The notes beneath the pieces were generated by a model that made no database searches, was not told where the DNA came from, and saw only the letters and a program-made list of their open reading frames with translations. Source: a virus. Taken from it: a stretch of DNA of 41,134 nt. A program made the position numbers and the translations under genes. The stretch spans positions 1-41,134 of IMG/VR virus record IMGVR_UViG_3300023174_000317, one strand, 5' to 3'. This document shows positions 15,262 through 24,438 of this stretch, piece by piece. Numbering within the stretch: the first letter of the stretch is position 1; each line of letters starts with the position of its first letter.

Positions 15262-17924
15262 AAGTTTCGATGACGGGTAGTGGAACTATTGGCAACCTTA
15301 CGCCGAATTGGTCTGTTAATGAATCATCAACACCTGTCGCTATTGGTGATGCTAGTAGTGGTACTGGTACGGTTTCTTTTACTGCGCGTTCAACTGATGA
15401 TTCTTTGTTAGTTATTAATAATGATGTTGTTTCAACAGTGAATGATTTGGGAACTGTTGATGGTGTTGTTCAGTCCATTAATGAGAGCGGTATAAGCACA
15501 TCGGTTACGCATGGAACTTTTTTGGATAAGTTTAATCTTGACATGTCTGTGCCGCCCCTTCTTGGTGGAGATGTTGTTAGTGCTATTGATTATTTTGAAC
15601 AAAAAATTATTGGCGACCCGCGTACTAATAAAACTAATGAGTCTGATATTGACAATCAGTTTTTTACTATGGCTGGTCATGGTTATAGTTTTATTCAGGA
15701 TGCTAATGGGCGAGCATTTTTTCAAGAACCAACTGCTTCAACTGAAACTATTTCGTATGTTGGTACTGGTGGTGATGTTGTTGATTACACATATTTTGAT
15801 GTTCGTAATCAGTTGTCTTGTGATTCTTTTTTAAGATTTAATAATATTCTTTATGGCAATAATATTGATGGGGGAATGTTTTATTCTGAACCTGTTGGTG
15901 GGGCTAACCAGTCATCAACTTTTACTGTAACATCTGGCGCATCTGCAGTGTTTACTTATACTGGTGGATTTCTTAAAACTAATGACCAAATTACTGTATC
16001 AACTACTGGAGTTTTGCCTAATGTTTCTGGTGCTGTTTCAATTACTGAAGCGCGTGGCATTAACTTGGGTGGTGGCTCTTATGGTCTTCTTTATACTTCA
16101 GGAGGTAGGCATAGGCTTGAAGTTGGTGATAGTATAACATTTAGCGGTTTTTCTAATAGTTCCTATAATGGAGTAAAAACAATTACTGCAGTTACTAGCA
16201 ACACAATTAGAACTGCTGCTGGTGGTTATTATCCGCCAACAACTTCTGGAACTGCTACATTGTCCATATCGAAACCTTTTAGACAATCGCTTTACGTTAT
16301 TAATCCAACAGCAACAACGTTTCAGTTATCTTTCCAAACCAATGGTTCAGCATTGACAACCAGTTCCACAGGTTCTGGAACGCATACACTTACTCTTGCA
16401 AATTCTGCTGACAGGTCTTCGAGAATTTATTACAAAACATTCCTTAACGGAAATGATAACATTTTTAATATTGTTGGTGAGCCAGATGTTTTAAGTTTTG
16501 ATTGGCGACTTGATGCAAGCCTGTACGTTGACTACTCTGCTAAAACAATAAGTTTTGTTGGAACTTATGGTTCAGGTGGGTCAAGTACTCCGCTAACTGC
16601 AAGTGCAAGTATTGCTTCTTTAGATGTTGATGCAGAACTTGCAATATTTTTTCAATACTATATTCAACCAAATAGTAATTATAAACTTCGGGCAACAATT
16701 TGTAACACTTCGGACTATGCAACATATGTCACGATAAACCAAACACTATCTGCAAGTGCTGCACCAATTATTAGCGCATGGACAATCACAGGAAACGCTC
16801 GTGACATTTATTTAGAAATAAACTCACCATCAAATTCTTCATTAACCACAGAAGACTACACAATAGCATCAACTTTCTACTCCGACGAATCAACACGCAC
16901 ACCATCAGGACCAGTTATTGCATACTATGGTGTGTTTTGGGAATACTTACAAATGGGTTGTGCAGCATTTTCTCAAGAAATTTTTGTCAACGGAAATGTT
17001 GTAACAATTAGAAATGTTGGTGAACAAACATTTGATATTACAAACGTTGTTGCCTCACCAACCATCACACCTACAAGCACATTATCTGGTAGACGGATTA
17101 ATGTTCCTTATACTAATTCTTCATTTGTTAATGGAACTGTTTATAGTGCCGCCGATGACGGGAACAACATTATTTCTGTAACTGCTGGTGCAACAACTGT
17201 GACTTCAGTGAAGCATACTGTTAACCCTATTTATGTTACACAACCCGCCCGTTCAGATACTTGGCCTATCGGTGACGGTCAATATTATGTTATTGATTCT
17301 AGTGGTATTCCTTTGCTGGCTGGTGAATGGGAAGCGTATGGCGCATCGGTTACTGTTGAGGTTGACCATGATGACCCTGCCGCTATTCAAATTACGGTTG
17401 TTGGTCCTTACACTGATACTACTTTGGCTGGTGGACCTTACGAGTTGGCTGCTTCGGATGGTTCAACAAAATATGCTTCGCTAAACATTTCTGGTACAGG
17501 AGTTTTTTCTGGTGATTCTGTGCTTAGTTTATTGACTGGTATTGACCCAGTAAAATATACTCGTGCAACTGTGAACACTATTACTAATCCTTTTATCTCT
17601 AGCGAAGAACAGGCTTATGACCGTGGTATTTGGGCGGCACAAAAAGCATCTGGACCTGTTGTGAAAATGAATGCTACTGTTCCTACAAGTTCCATTAGCG
17701 GTATTGGTTTGACATGTGGTTCACTTTTGCAATATCGTGATAGCACTTACCGTATTACTTCGTCAACTATTAATTCTATTTCTACAAGCATTAATGCTGA
17801 ACGTTATGTGACTGTTGCTGATGTTGATGCTATTTGGGGTAGTCAAACTGTTGCAGACTATGATGGTTTGTGGGGTACTTATGAGTGCCAAGACCAAATC
17901 ATTTTTCCGTATAAGGTGGCATAA
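15252..17924 (+). CDS. Large minor tail protein (baseplate hub/fibre-type)
   Basis: This 890-residue protein overlaps both neighbours and belongs to the tail tip. The first 150 residues include a conserved-looking segment (PPLLGGDVVSAIDYFEQK) and the last 250 are well ordered alpha/beta. The centre (about 350-600) is Ser/Thr/Asn-rich, resembling exposed adhesion domains. Base composition changes inside the gene: around 16260-17080 codons become rich in A and C on the coding strand, unlike the G/T-rich flanks, suggesting a swapped central module. A receptor-facing role is inferred. Confidence 0.65.
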   Translation: MALEVSMTGSGTIGNLTPNWSVNESSTPVAIGDASSGTGTVSFTARSTDDSLLVINNDVVSTVNDLGTVDGVVQSINESGISTSVTHGTFLDKFNLDMSVPPLLGGDVVSAIDYFEQKIIGDPRTNKTNESDIDNQFFTMAGHGYSFIQDANGRAFFQEPTASTETISYVGTGGDVVDYTYFDVRNQLSCDSFLRFNNILYGNNIDGGMFYSEPVGGANQSSTFTVTSGASAVFTYTGGFLKTNDQITVSTTGVLPNVSGAVSITEARGINLGGGSYGLLYTSGGRHRLEVGDSITFSGFSNSSYNGVKTITAVTSNTIRTAAGGYYPPTTSGTATLSISKPFRQSLYVINPTATTFQLSFQTNGSALTTSSTGSGTHTLTLANSADRSSRIYYKTFLNGNDNIFNIVGEPDVLSFDWRLDASLYVDYSAKTISFVGTYGSGGSSTPLTASASIASLDVDAELAIFFQYYIQPNSNYKLRATICNTSDYATYVTINQTLSASAAPIISAWTITGNARDIYLEINSPSNSSLTTEDYTIASTFYSDESTRTPSGPVIAYYGVFWEYLQMGCAAFSQEIFVNGNVVTIRNVGEQTFDITNVVASPTITPTSTLSGRRINVPYTNSSFVNGTVYSAADDGNNIISVTAGATTVTSVKHTVNPIYVTQPARSDTWPIGDGQYYVIDSSGIPLLAGEWEAYGASVTVEVDHDDPAAIQITVVGPYTDTTLAGGPYELAASDGSTKYASLNISGTGVFSGDSVLSLLTGIDPVKYTRATVNTITNPFISSEEQAYDRGIWAAQKASGPVVKMNATVPTSSISGIGLTCGSLLQYRDSTYRITSSTINSISTSINAERYVTVADVDAIWGSQTVADYDGLWGTYECQDQIIFPYKVA

Positions 17925-20734
17925 TGAGTCTGAATAATGTTCGTGCAGTTGGTGATGACCGACCCTGGAAAGATGAGGTTGAGCGGGAACTTAATGGTAT
18001 TTGGGATGCGTTAAGGTATGGCAAGATTTCTTTGCGGGCTACTAGCGCAGTTACTGGTGGTGGTGGCGGTGGTGGTGCTGATTTGTCTAGTATTACGGCA
18101 AATTTGCCTGCAACATATAACAGCACAAGTTACACTATTGGTGTTGACCAAGATTCTTTTGACCATATAAGCAGTCTGGATTATGCAGATTTTAATACTG
18201 CAACAGCCGCAGCAGATGCTGTTGGTCGTTTAGTTTGGGATGCAAATGTTGGTACACTTCACCTCGGTTTGACTGGCGGTAATGTTAATGTTCATTTAGG
18301 TCAAGCACAGTATGCTCTGGTAAAAAATAATACTGGTACTGCGTTTACTAAAGGTCAAGTTGTTTATCCTTCTGGTTCTGTTGGGGCTTCTGGTGTGTTA
18401 GAAGTTTCTTTGGCTATTGCAACTGGGGATGCAACTTCCGCACAAACGTTTGGTCTTGTTGCTGAACCTATTGCTAATGGTGCGCAAGGATATGTGCAAA
18501 CTTTTGGTGTGATGGAAAATGTTAATACTGCCGCGCTTACTGCAGGTCAGGTTGCTTTTCTTTCTGGTACTACTGCTGGTGGTATGACTTCAACTAAACC
18601 TCAAGCACCAACCCATTTGGTTTATGTTGGTTTTTGTTTGCGTTCAAATTCCAATACTGGAATGATTTTTGTTAAACCTCAAAACGGTTATGAACTTGAT
18701 GAGATTCACGACGTAAAAATTACTGGTCCGATTGCTAACAATGAGGTGTTGGCTTATACTTCGGCAACTTCTTTGTGGGAGAATAAGACTGCCGCTGAGG
18801 CTGGTTTGGCAACTGCCGCTTCACCAACTTTTACTGGTACGGTCACAACACCACTAACAACTGCTGGTTATGTTACAACAACTTCTGGTGGCGTGATTGG
18901 GTCTGTTGCTACTATTCCTAACGCTGGTTTAACTAACTCTTCAGTTACCGTGAATGGTACTTCTATTGCATTGGGCGCATCGGGAACAGTTACAGCCGCA
19001 CCGTCTGGAACTGCTGGTGGAGATTTAACTGGCACATATCCCAACCCAACACTTGCGGCAACAACAGCAACTGTTGGTTCTTTTGGTTCAGCAACTCAAG
19101 TTGGTACTTTCACAGTTGATTCTAAAGGTCGGCTAACTGCATCTGGTAATACAACTATTGCTATCGCACCTTCTCAGGTTACTGGTACTGCGGTTATCAC
19201 AACTGATACACGTTTGTCTGATGCCAGAACACCTACAGCGCATGCCTCAAGTCACGCATCTGGTGGTTCAGATGCTGTTACTCTTGCACAATCGCAGGTT
19301 ACTAGTCTTGTCACCGACCTCGGACTTAAAGCACCAAAGGCTTCACCAACTTTCACGGGAACAGTTACTGCACCATTCACTACTGCTGGTTATGTGACCA
19401 CAACTTCTGGTGGTGTGCTAAGTTCTGTTGCAACTATTCCTAACGCTGGTTTAACTAATTCATCAGTAACCGTTGCTGGTAAGTCCGTTTCGCTTGGCGG
19501 TTCTGCTACTGTTTCACTTGATGATTTATCTGATGTTATTATTACTACACCATCAACAGACCAAGTTGTTAAATATAATGGCACTAACTGGGTGAATGCT
19601 GCCGCACCTGGTGGTGGTGGCGGAACTGTTACGAGTATTACTGCGGGTACTGGGTTGGCGGCTTCACCGTCTTCGCCGATTACTACGTCGGGTACGTTAT
19701 CTTTGAATGCGGCACTTGATGACCTGACTGATGTAACAATATTTGCGCCTGATACGGGTGAAGGGCTAATCTACAATGGCACAGGCTGGGTCAATGCAAA
19801 ACAACAATCATATAACTACCTTATAAATGGCGGATTTGATTTTTGGCAACGCGGAACATCATCAACAACAAACAGTGTGTATCTTGCTGACCGTTGGATT
19901 CATAGCCGAAGTGCTGGAACACATACTGTTTCACAATCAACAGATGTTCCATCACCTGCTGGATATAACACGCAATATTCTTTATCTTTTGCTTCAACCA
20001 CTGGCACAAATCCAACAATTACACAACGTATCGAATCATCAAATTCACTTCAATTTGCAAGCAGAAGTGTAACAATTTCTATTTGGGCTAAGTCAACTGT
20101 TGGTACTGGTGGTATTGCATGGAGTACCGCATATCCAACAGTAAAGGATGACTGGACTGCAGAAACATCAGATACGTCTGGAACATTTGCGGCATCAATG
20201 ACTGTTGGCGCTTGGACACGTTACTATGCAACATTTACTCCCAACGCATTGGCAACTCGTGGTTACCGCATCAGCATTTTCCGCAACGTCACAACAACGT
20301 CAACAACAACTCTTTACACTGGCGCACAGTTAGAACTTGGAAGTATTATTACTCCAACATTCCGTCGAAACTCGCCCAATATTCAAGCAGAACTTGCAAA
20401 CTGTCAACGCTACTACTATCGCGCAACGGTTGACGATTTATTTTCCCCGATGTTGACGGGTGCTTTTTTCTCTACAACATCTTTTTGGGGAACATTTCAC
20501 CTACCAGTTACACCGCGTATTCTCCCAGCGTTCTCCACAAGCGGCACATTCGGAGTTTACGCCGATGGTGTTGCAAAAACATTATCTGGAAGCCTTGCGT
20601 ACTACACGTACACGTCGAAAAATCCTGTTACTATCGGTGGTTCCATTACGGTTGCGACTGTCAATGGCGCAACAATGCTTACACGAGCAAATAATGATTC
20701 CGCAGCATATTTTGCTTTCGATGCAGAACTTTAG
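17924..20734 (+). CDS. Tail fibre / receptor-binding protein
   Basis: This 936-residue protein is built of modules. A short N-terminal anchor (1-40) is followed by a seven-Gly linker near 45-51. A globular domain around 120-260 (FTKGQVVYPSG, GLVAEPIANGAQG) is common in phage fibres. Next come low-complexity Thr/Ser/Gly repeats including two copies of a PTFTGTVT...NAGLTNSSVTV unit, then a second Gly linker near 560. The C-terminal half (from about residue 630) begins INGGFDFWQRGTSS, typical of carbohydrate-binding-like fibre heads. Codon use switches to A/C-rich at that border, pointing to module exchange. Confidence 0.8.
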   Translation: MSLNNVRAVGDDRPWKDEVERELNGIWDALRYGKISLRATSAVTGGGGGGGADLSSITANLPATYNSTSYTIGVDQDSFDHISSLDYADFNTATAAADAVGRLVWDANVGTLHLGLTGGNVNVHLGQAQYALVKNNTGTAFTKGQVVYPSGSVGASGVLEVSLAIATGDATSAQTFGLVAEPIANGAQGYVQTFGVMENVNTAALTAGQVAFLSGTTAGGMTSTKPQAPTHLVYVGFCLRSNSNTGMIFVKPQNGYELDEIHDVKITGPIANNEVLAYTSATSLWENKTAAEAGLATAASPTFTGTVTTPLTTAGYVTTTSGGVIGSVATIPNAGLTNSSVTVNGTSIALGASGTVTAAPSGTAGGDLTGTYPNPTLAATTATVGSFGSATQVGTFTVDSKGRLTASGNTTIAIAPSQVTGTAVITTDTRLSDARTPTAHASSHASGGSDAVTLAQSQVTSLVTDLGLKAPKASPTFTGTVTAPFTTAGYVTTTSGGVLSSVATIPNAGLTNSSVTVAGKSVSLGGSATVSLDDLSDVIITTPSTDQVVKYNGTNWVNAAAPGGGGGTVTSITAGTGLAASPSSPITTSGTLSLNAALDDLTDVTIFAPDTGEGLIYNGTGWVNAKQQSYNYLINGGFDFWQRGTSSTTNSVYLADRWIHSRSAGTHTVSQSTDVPSPAGYNTQYSLSFASTTGTNPTITQRIESSNSLQFASRSVTISIWAKSTVGTGGIAWSTAYPTVKDDWTAETSDTSGTFAASMTVGAWTRYYATFTPNALATRGYRISIFRNVTTTSTTTLYTGAQLELGSIITPTFRRNSPNIQAELANCQRYYYRATVDDLFSPMLTGAFFSTTSFWGTFHLPVTPRILPAFSTSGTFGVYADGVAKTLSGSLAYYTYTSKNPVTIGGSITVATVNGATMLTRANNDSAAYFAFDAEL
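18819..19480 (+). repeat. Internal duplication in the fibre gene
   Basis: A unit of about 140 bp beginning GCTTCACCAAC occurs at about 18819-18955 and again at about 19342-19478. The encoded segments share SPTFTGTVT, TTAGYVTTTSGGV and ATIPNAGLTNSSVTV with few changes. It is a diverged tandem domain duplication in the shaft. Confidence 0.8.
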
Positions 20735-20742
20735 GATATAAA

Positions 20743-20886
20743 ATGTATGAAGAAATTTTGAATGAAGATGGTTCAACATTCATCAAACACACCACAGAAG
20801 ACGGTGAAATTTGGTGGATACCCATCAATGAACAAAACCGAATGTATCAAGAATACATAAACTGGAAAAATAACGGAGAAGCATAA
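20743..20886 (+). CDS. Small fibre-associated protein, 47 residues
   Basis: This very acidic 47-residue protein sits between two fibre genes. It contains DGEIWWIPINEQN followed by YQEYINWKNN, a pattern often seen in short proteins or domains beside phage tail fibre genes, where a fibre assembly or chaperone role is suspected. Its stop overlaps the next ATG by one base. The context is clear; the function is inferred. Confidence 0.7.
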   Translation: MYEEILNEDGSTFIKHTTEDGEIWWIPINEQNRMYQEYINWKNNGEA

Positions 20887-21548
20887 TGCCCATAACATCC
20901 CCCGACTCAATCTACTACGCTGACGGCACAACACTTGCATCGTTGGCTGATATTACATCAGCAATGGCAACGAGTGTACAAAACGCTTTAGACCTACGCG
21001 AAGGTCACACTTTTGCGTGGGCTAACGCAACAGAAAAATCTGCACAAATAGGAATGGTAACAGGTGACATTGGTTACCAAGCAGACAATTCCACATTTTA
21101 TATTTATAATGGTTCGTCGTGGAAGATTTGGGCTAAAGCGCCAGCATCTTACTCACCAACATTCACTAACTTTACTGCATCTTCCTCATCGTTTACATAT
21201 TCGATTGCTGCTGGTGTGGTTAGAATTACGGGCAAGGCAACTTGTTCGACAACACTGCCAACAGGCGCAATTACTTTTACAACACCAACAGGCTATAACA
21301 TTGACATTACTTCTTTGGCTGCAGTTATTCCAGCCCAGATTGGATTTGGTGGTGTTGATGCTGCTACCGACCATCCGCTCGGTGTACGTGTAGCATCTGC
21401 AACTAGCGTTGCCCTTACCGCTACGGCATATAATGGTGCTGCTGCAGGAACGGCTTACACAACTATTGTTGCAACATCAAACCTTATTCCAAAAACTTGG
21501 GCATCAACTGACGTATTTTATGTTACCTTTTCTTATCCTGTTGCATAG
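20886..21548 (+). CDS. Minor tail / fibre tip protein
   Basis: This 220-residue protein starts with a segment (ITSPDSIYYADGTT) typical of small secondary fibre proteins. It continues through a helical stretch to ATEKSAQIGMVTGDIGYQADN and FYIYNGSSWKIW, motifs frequent in phage collar and fibre tip domains. The remaining 120 residues form a Thr/Ala-rich beta domain. It is the last structural gene before the lysis genes. Confidence 0.65.
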   Translation: MPITSPDSIYYADGTTLASLADITSAMATSVQNALDLREGHTFAWANATEKSAQIGMVTGDIGYQADNSTFYIYNGSSWKIWAKAPASYSPTFTNFTASSSSFTYSIAAGVVRITGKATCSTTLPTGAITFTTPTGYNIDITSLAAVIPAQIGFGGVDAATDHPLGVRVASATSVALTATAYNGAAAGTAYTTIVATSNLIPKTWASTDVFYVTFSYPVA

Positions 21549-21555
21549 AATAGTC

Positions 21556-21564
21556 TGGTAAACT
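21556..21564 (+). promoter_or_regulatory. Extended -10 promoter before lysis genes
   Basis: TG (21556-21557), G, then TAAACT (21559-21564) lies 9 nt before the holin ATG at 21574 with no ribosome site. The lysis genes can therefore be transcribed independently of the tail genes. Confidence 0.5.
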
Positions 21565-21573
21565 AGTATTATT

Positions 21574-21861
21574 ATGAACATTAAAGATAGAATTATTCTC
21601 ACACTTGAAGTTGTTGGCTCAGTAATTTGGCGCGGCTTCGGTATTTTCCTTTTCATTCTTGGTGGTGCTGCAGGTTCAGGTGCTGTTATCACTGGTGACC
21701 CAATGCAGGGTGTCCTCATTGCATGGGTTACCCTCATGCTCGGTATTATTGGTGCTGTCGGTTACGCTATTGCGGTTACTGGTAAAGTTTCAAAGTCTGA
21801 TGTTGCTAAGGCTACACGCGATGCGGTTCAGAAGCATGCGGAAGAGCAGGAACGTAAGTAA
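21574..21861 (+). CDS. Holin
   Basis: This 95-residue membrane protein has two hydrophobic segments (about 12-40 and 46-68) separated by a short turn, and a charged, basic C-terminal tail (SKSDVAKATRDAVQKHAEEQ). This is the usual form of actinophage holins, which open the inner membrane at lysis time. It directly precedes the endolysin, whose ATG overlaps its stop (TAATG). Confidence 0.8.
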   Translation: MNIKDRIILTLEVVGSVIWRGFGIFLFILGGAAGSGAVITGDPMQGVLIAWVTLMLGIIGAVGYAIAVTGKVSKSDVAKATRDAVQKHAEEQERK

Positions 21862-22658
21862 TGACTTCACAGCAACCTATTGATGGCAAGTTTAAAGTTA
21901 CGTCACCTTTTGGTTGGCGTAAGCACCCCATCACTGGTATAAAAAAGCATCACAATGGTACAGACTATTGGGCATCTGGCAAAGTTTATCTTGAAGCCTG
22001 CTTCCCTGGTCGAGTAAAAAAGGTTGTTCGCTCAACTAATCCAAACTCTTTTGGTAACTATGCCATGATTCACTGCACTGTGATGGGGCAGAAAGTTACG
22101 TTGCTTTATGCTCACATGGTTGATGGTTCAATTAAGGTAACTAAAGGTCAGGTCATTGAGGCTGGCACTGTGATTGGCAAGATGGGTGAAACGGGTTTTG
22201 CTACTGGACCGCACCTTCACTTGGAGATTTGGAAGGGTCACCTTTCTAAGCAGCCGAACATTAACAGTGGTGGTAAGGGTTTTTATGACCCGATGAAGTT
22301 TATTAATTCTGCTATTGAGTGGGAGAAAACTAATAAGGAAGCGCCTTTGGCTACTCCTGTTGATGCTCCTGTTACTGTTGCACCTGCACATTCTGCACCT
22401 GTTGAGCCTAGTGTTGCACCTGTTGAATCAGGTGTTGCACCTGTCGTTACTGTCGCACCTATTGTCGAACCAGCAAAGGCTACTTTGAAGGTTGGCTCTA
22501 AAGGTTCTTTGGTTAAAGTTTTGCAAAAGAAACTTGGTGTCACTGCTGATGGTGACTTCGGGCCTAAAACTAAGGCTGCCGTTATCGCCTTCCAACACAA
22601 GCATAGTCTTACCGCTGACGGTATTGTTGGACCGATGACTTGGAAAGCACTCGGATAA
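21861..22658 (+). CDS. Endolysin: M23 peptidase with peptidoglycan-binding domain
   Basis: This 265-residue protein cleaves peptidoglycan peptide bridges. The N-terminal domain (about 1-130) is an M23 (LytM-type) zinc metallopeptidase with HxxxD (H31, D35), H85 and HLH (H118, H120). A Pro/Val/Ala-rich linker with a repeated VAPVE-like unit spans about 155-195. The C-terminal domain (about 197-265) is a PG_binding_1 module (SKGSLVKVLQKKLG, DGDFGPKT). No signal peptide is seen, so it depends on the holin for access. Confidence 0.93.
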   Translation: MTSQQPIDGKFKVTSPFGWRKHPITGIKKHHNGTDYWASGKVYLEACFPGRVKKVVRSTNPNSFGNYAMIHCTVMGQKVTLLYAHMVDGSIKVTKGQVIEAGTVIGKMGETGFATGPHLHLEIWKGHLSKQPNINSGGKGFYDPMKFINSAIEWEKTNKEAPLATPVDAPVTVAPAHSAPVEPSVAPVESGVAPVVTVAPIVEPAKATLKVGSKGSLVKVLQKKLGVTADGDFGPKTKAAVIAFQHKHSLTADGIVGPMTWKALG

Positions 22659-22877
22659 TTGTCCGAGCAGGAACAACGCGAACCTGTTGTTCGCATTACT
22701 TTGACACAGGTTTATCAAAAACTTGTTGAGATTGAGATGCGACTTGGTGACCACCCTAAAATGTTGGAAGACCATGAAGGTCGTATTCGTAACCTTGAGA
22801 TGAAGGTTTGGGGTTTCGCTGGTGTTGGTTCTGTGGTGGCTATTATTGTTTCAGCAATTATCACGAAACTTCCTTAG
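22659..22877 (+). CDS. XhlA-like small membrane protein (second holin candidate)
   Basis: This 72-residue protein begins at a TTG placed directly after the endolysin stop. An N-terminal acidic helical region (VYQKLVEIEMRLGDHPKMLE) leads into one C-terminal transmembrane helix (about 50-69). That topology is typical of the XhlA/HhlA family found in lysis cassettes. It may be an accessory holin or membrane anchor. Confidence 0.68.
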   Translation: MSEQEQREPVVRITLTQVYQKLVEIEMRLGDHPKMLEDHEGRIRNLEMKVWGFAGVGSVVAIIVSAIITKLP

Positions 22878-22922
22878 TTTTCTGGTAGCATTGGCGTAAC
22901 CGCTTCTAGGAGGATAAAGGTT

Positions 22923-24170
22923 ATGGCTAAGGCTGAATGTGTTACTTGTGCATGGGTAAAAGGTTCTGGCATTGCCCTTGATAGTTCAAAGTCGAACAGT
23001 GAATGGGCTGATGTTATTGGTGTGTCGGAGGCTTCGATACGCCGACACTGTAAACATGCGGGTAAGTTGAGTGTTGCTGTAAACGATTTGCCTGCTAATG
23101 CTAAGTGGGATGTTTCGGATGATGAGTTTGATGGGTCATCTCCAGCATCGGATAAGCCGCTCACTGTTGATGATGTTCGTAAGTTTATTGTTGCTAAGGG
23201 TCTTGACCCTGATGAGTGGGATTATCAGTGGAAGTTTTCGGAGTGGGAGCAGTTCTCTAAAGCGAATGGTTTGCGTGTCCTGAACGCTTTTAAAGTTTCG
23301 GGTAAACGTAAGGCTGGCAGTATCAGTATTGATACTATGCTTGCTGATATTAATGATTTTGAGTGGACACCAACAGCCAGAAAAGTTGAAGGTTCATCTG
23401 CTGACAAGTCGTTGGTTGTTTTGGCAACAGATTTTCAGTTGGGTAAAACTGATTGGTCTGGTGGTAGTGAACAAACTATTGCTCAAGTTATGGAGTCTTT
23501 CTATCAGGCACGTCTTGTCGCTGAGGCTAACGGTGTACAGGAAATTGTTATTATTGATGCTGGCGACATTATTGAAAACTTTTATAACACATCTAGTCAA
23601 CGTCAAACAAATGATATGTCTTTGCCGAAGCAGGTTTTGGCTGCATATAAGTTAATGATTCGTGGCATTCGTGAGTTGGCTTATAGTGATTGTGTTATTC
23701 GGTATGTTGCTGTGCCATCTAATCACAGCCGTGACCGTTCAGGTATGCAATCCCCTGCAGGTGATGTGCATGATGATTGGGGAATCATTGTTGCCAAACT
23801 GATTGAGGCTGCAACTGATGTGGAAGTTATTGTTCCTGAAGATTATTTTGATAGTGTTTCTTTTATTACAGCCAACACTGGTATTGGTGTGGTTCACGGT
23901 CATCAGGCTGGAAGTCCTGACAAGATTGGTAACTGGTGGCAGGGTCAGTCGCATGGCGAAATGCCTGTGCAGCATGCCGACATTCTTGTGACAGGACATT
24001 TTCATTCGATGCGTGTTCAACATTCGGGGAATAAGAAGTGGATTATTGTTGGGTCTGCTTCTGACCGTGGCTCGTCATGGTTTACAAACAATCGTGGTGA
24101 AAGTTCTTTGTCTGGTATGACAGTTTTTACTGTTGCTGACGGTCAATGGTCTAATTTACAAATTGTTTAG
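22923..24170 (+). CDS. Calcineurin-type metallophosphoesterase
   Basis: This 415-residue protein has an N-terminal Cys-containing, HTH-like region (EWADVIGVSEASIRRHCKHAG) and a C-terminal phosphoesterase domain from about residue 160. Metal-binding motifs appear in order: ATDFQLGK (about 166), DAGDIIEN (about 211), SNHSRDRS (about 266), HGHQ (about 325) and GHFHS (about 358). This matches the SbcD/Mre11-like superfamily, although the first motif has D-x-Q rather than D-x-H. A nuclease or phosphatase acting on DNA is likely. The ribosome site is AGGAGG at 22909-22914. Confidence 0.82.
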   Translation: MAKAECVTCAWVKGSGIALDSSKSNSEWADVIGVSEASIRRHCKHAGKLSVAVNDLPANAKWDVSDDEFDGSSPASDKPLTVDDVRKFIVAKGLDPDEWDYQWKFSEWEQFSKANGLRVLNAFKVSGKRKAGSISIDTMLADINDFEWTPTARKVEGSSADKSLVVLATDFQLGKTDWSGGSEQTIAQVMESFYQARLVAEANGVQEIVIIDAGDIIENFYNTSSQRQTNDMSLPKQVLAAYKLMIRGIRELAYSDCVIRYVAVPSNHSRDRSGMQSPAGDVHDDWGIIVAKLIEAATDVEVIVPEDYFDSVSFITANTGIGVVHGHQAGSPDKIGNWWQGQSHGEMPVQHADILVTGHFHSMRVQHSGNKKWIIVGSASDRGSSWFTNNRGESSLSGMTVFTVADGQWSNLQIV

Positions 24171-24173
24171 TCG

Positions 24174-24182
24174 TGATAAAAT
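24174..24182 (+). promoter_or_regulatory. Extended -10 promoter before the 29-residue peptide
   Basis: TG (24174-24175), A, then TAAAAT (24177-24182) lies 6 nt before the ATG at 24189. A TTTACA at 24155-24160 could serve as -35 with a 16-bp spacer. It is the best match in the series of leaderless-type promoters. Confidence 0.6.
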
Positions 24183-24188
24183 AGTTTA

Positions 24189-24278
24189 ATGAACCCAGAA
24201 AATAACATCGAAATGATTGGCGGCTACGCTTGTAGCCTTGACCCTATGGATGCGCTTCAGTGCGACTCCTGCCAGTAG
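24189..24278 (+). CDS. 29-residue Cys-containing peptide with its own promoter
   Basis: The peptide reads MNPENNIEMIGGYACSLDP and then MDALQCDSCQ. It has three Cys (one as ACS, two as CDSC at the extreme C-terminus) and no ribosome site, but a near-consensus promoter whose start would fall at its ATG. It is the last gene of the rightward block, 48 nt before the convergent terminator. A dedicated promoter and terminator around such a short frame argue that it is expressed. The function is unknown. Confidence 0.55.
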   Translation: MNPENNIEMIGGYACSLDPMDALQCDSCQ

Positions 24279-24325
24279 GCAATTAGATTCCCCTGTCCGT
24301 TCTATTGAAAGGCTGGTGAACAAAT

Positions 24326-24357
24326 GAAAGCCCCCGTCGTTTTTGACGGGGGCTTTC
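24326..24357. terminator. Strong bidirectional terminator between convergent blocks
   Basis: GAAAGCCCCCGTC (24326-24338), a 6-nt loop, and its perfect complement (24345-24357) form a 13-bp GC-rich stem. It ends in CTTTCTTGTT rightward and in CTTTCATTTG leftward. It lies exactly where rightward and leftward transcription meet. Confidence 0.9.
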
Positions 24358-24360
24358 TTG

Positions 24361-24432
24361 TTAAGCGATTTGCTGTTTCCATCTGGCTAAGGTTCTCACC
24401 TGCGTGGATTCATCTTCTAGCAATACCAGCAT
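24361..24432 (-). CDS. Possible 23-residue peptide at the end of the leftward block
   Basis: An ATG 6 nt after the preceding stop opens a 23-residue frame (MLVLLEDESTQVRTLARWKQ, then three residues) that ends just before the terminator hairpin. The ribosome site is weak. Its placement would suit translational coupling, but the length makes it uncertain. Confidence 0.35.
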   Translation of the reverse strand: MLVLLEDESTQVRTLARWKQQIA

Positions 24433-24438
24433 AGCACT

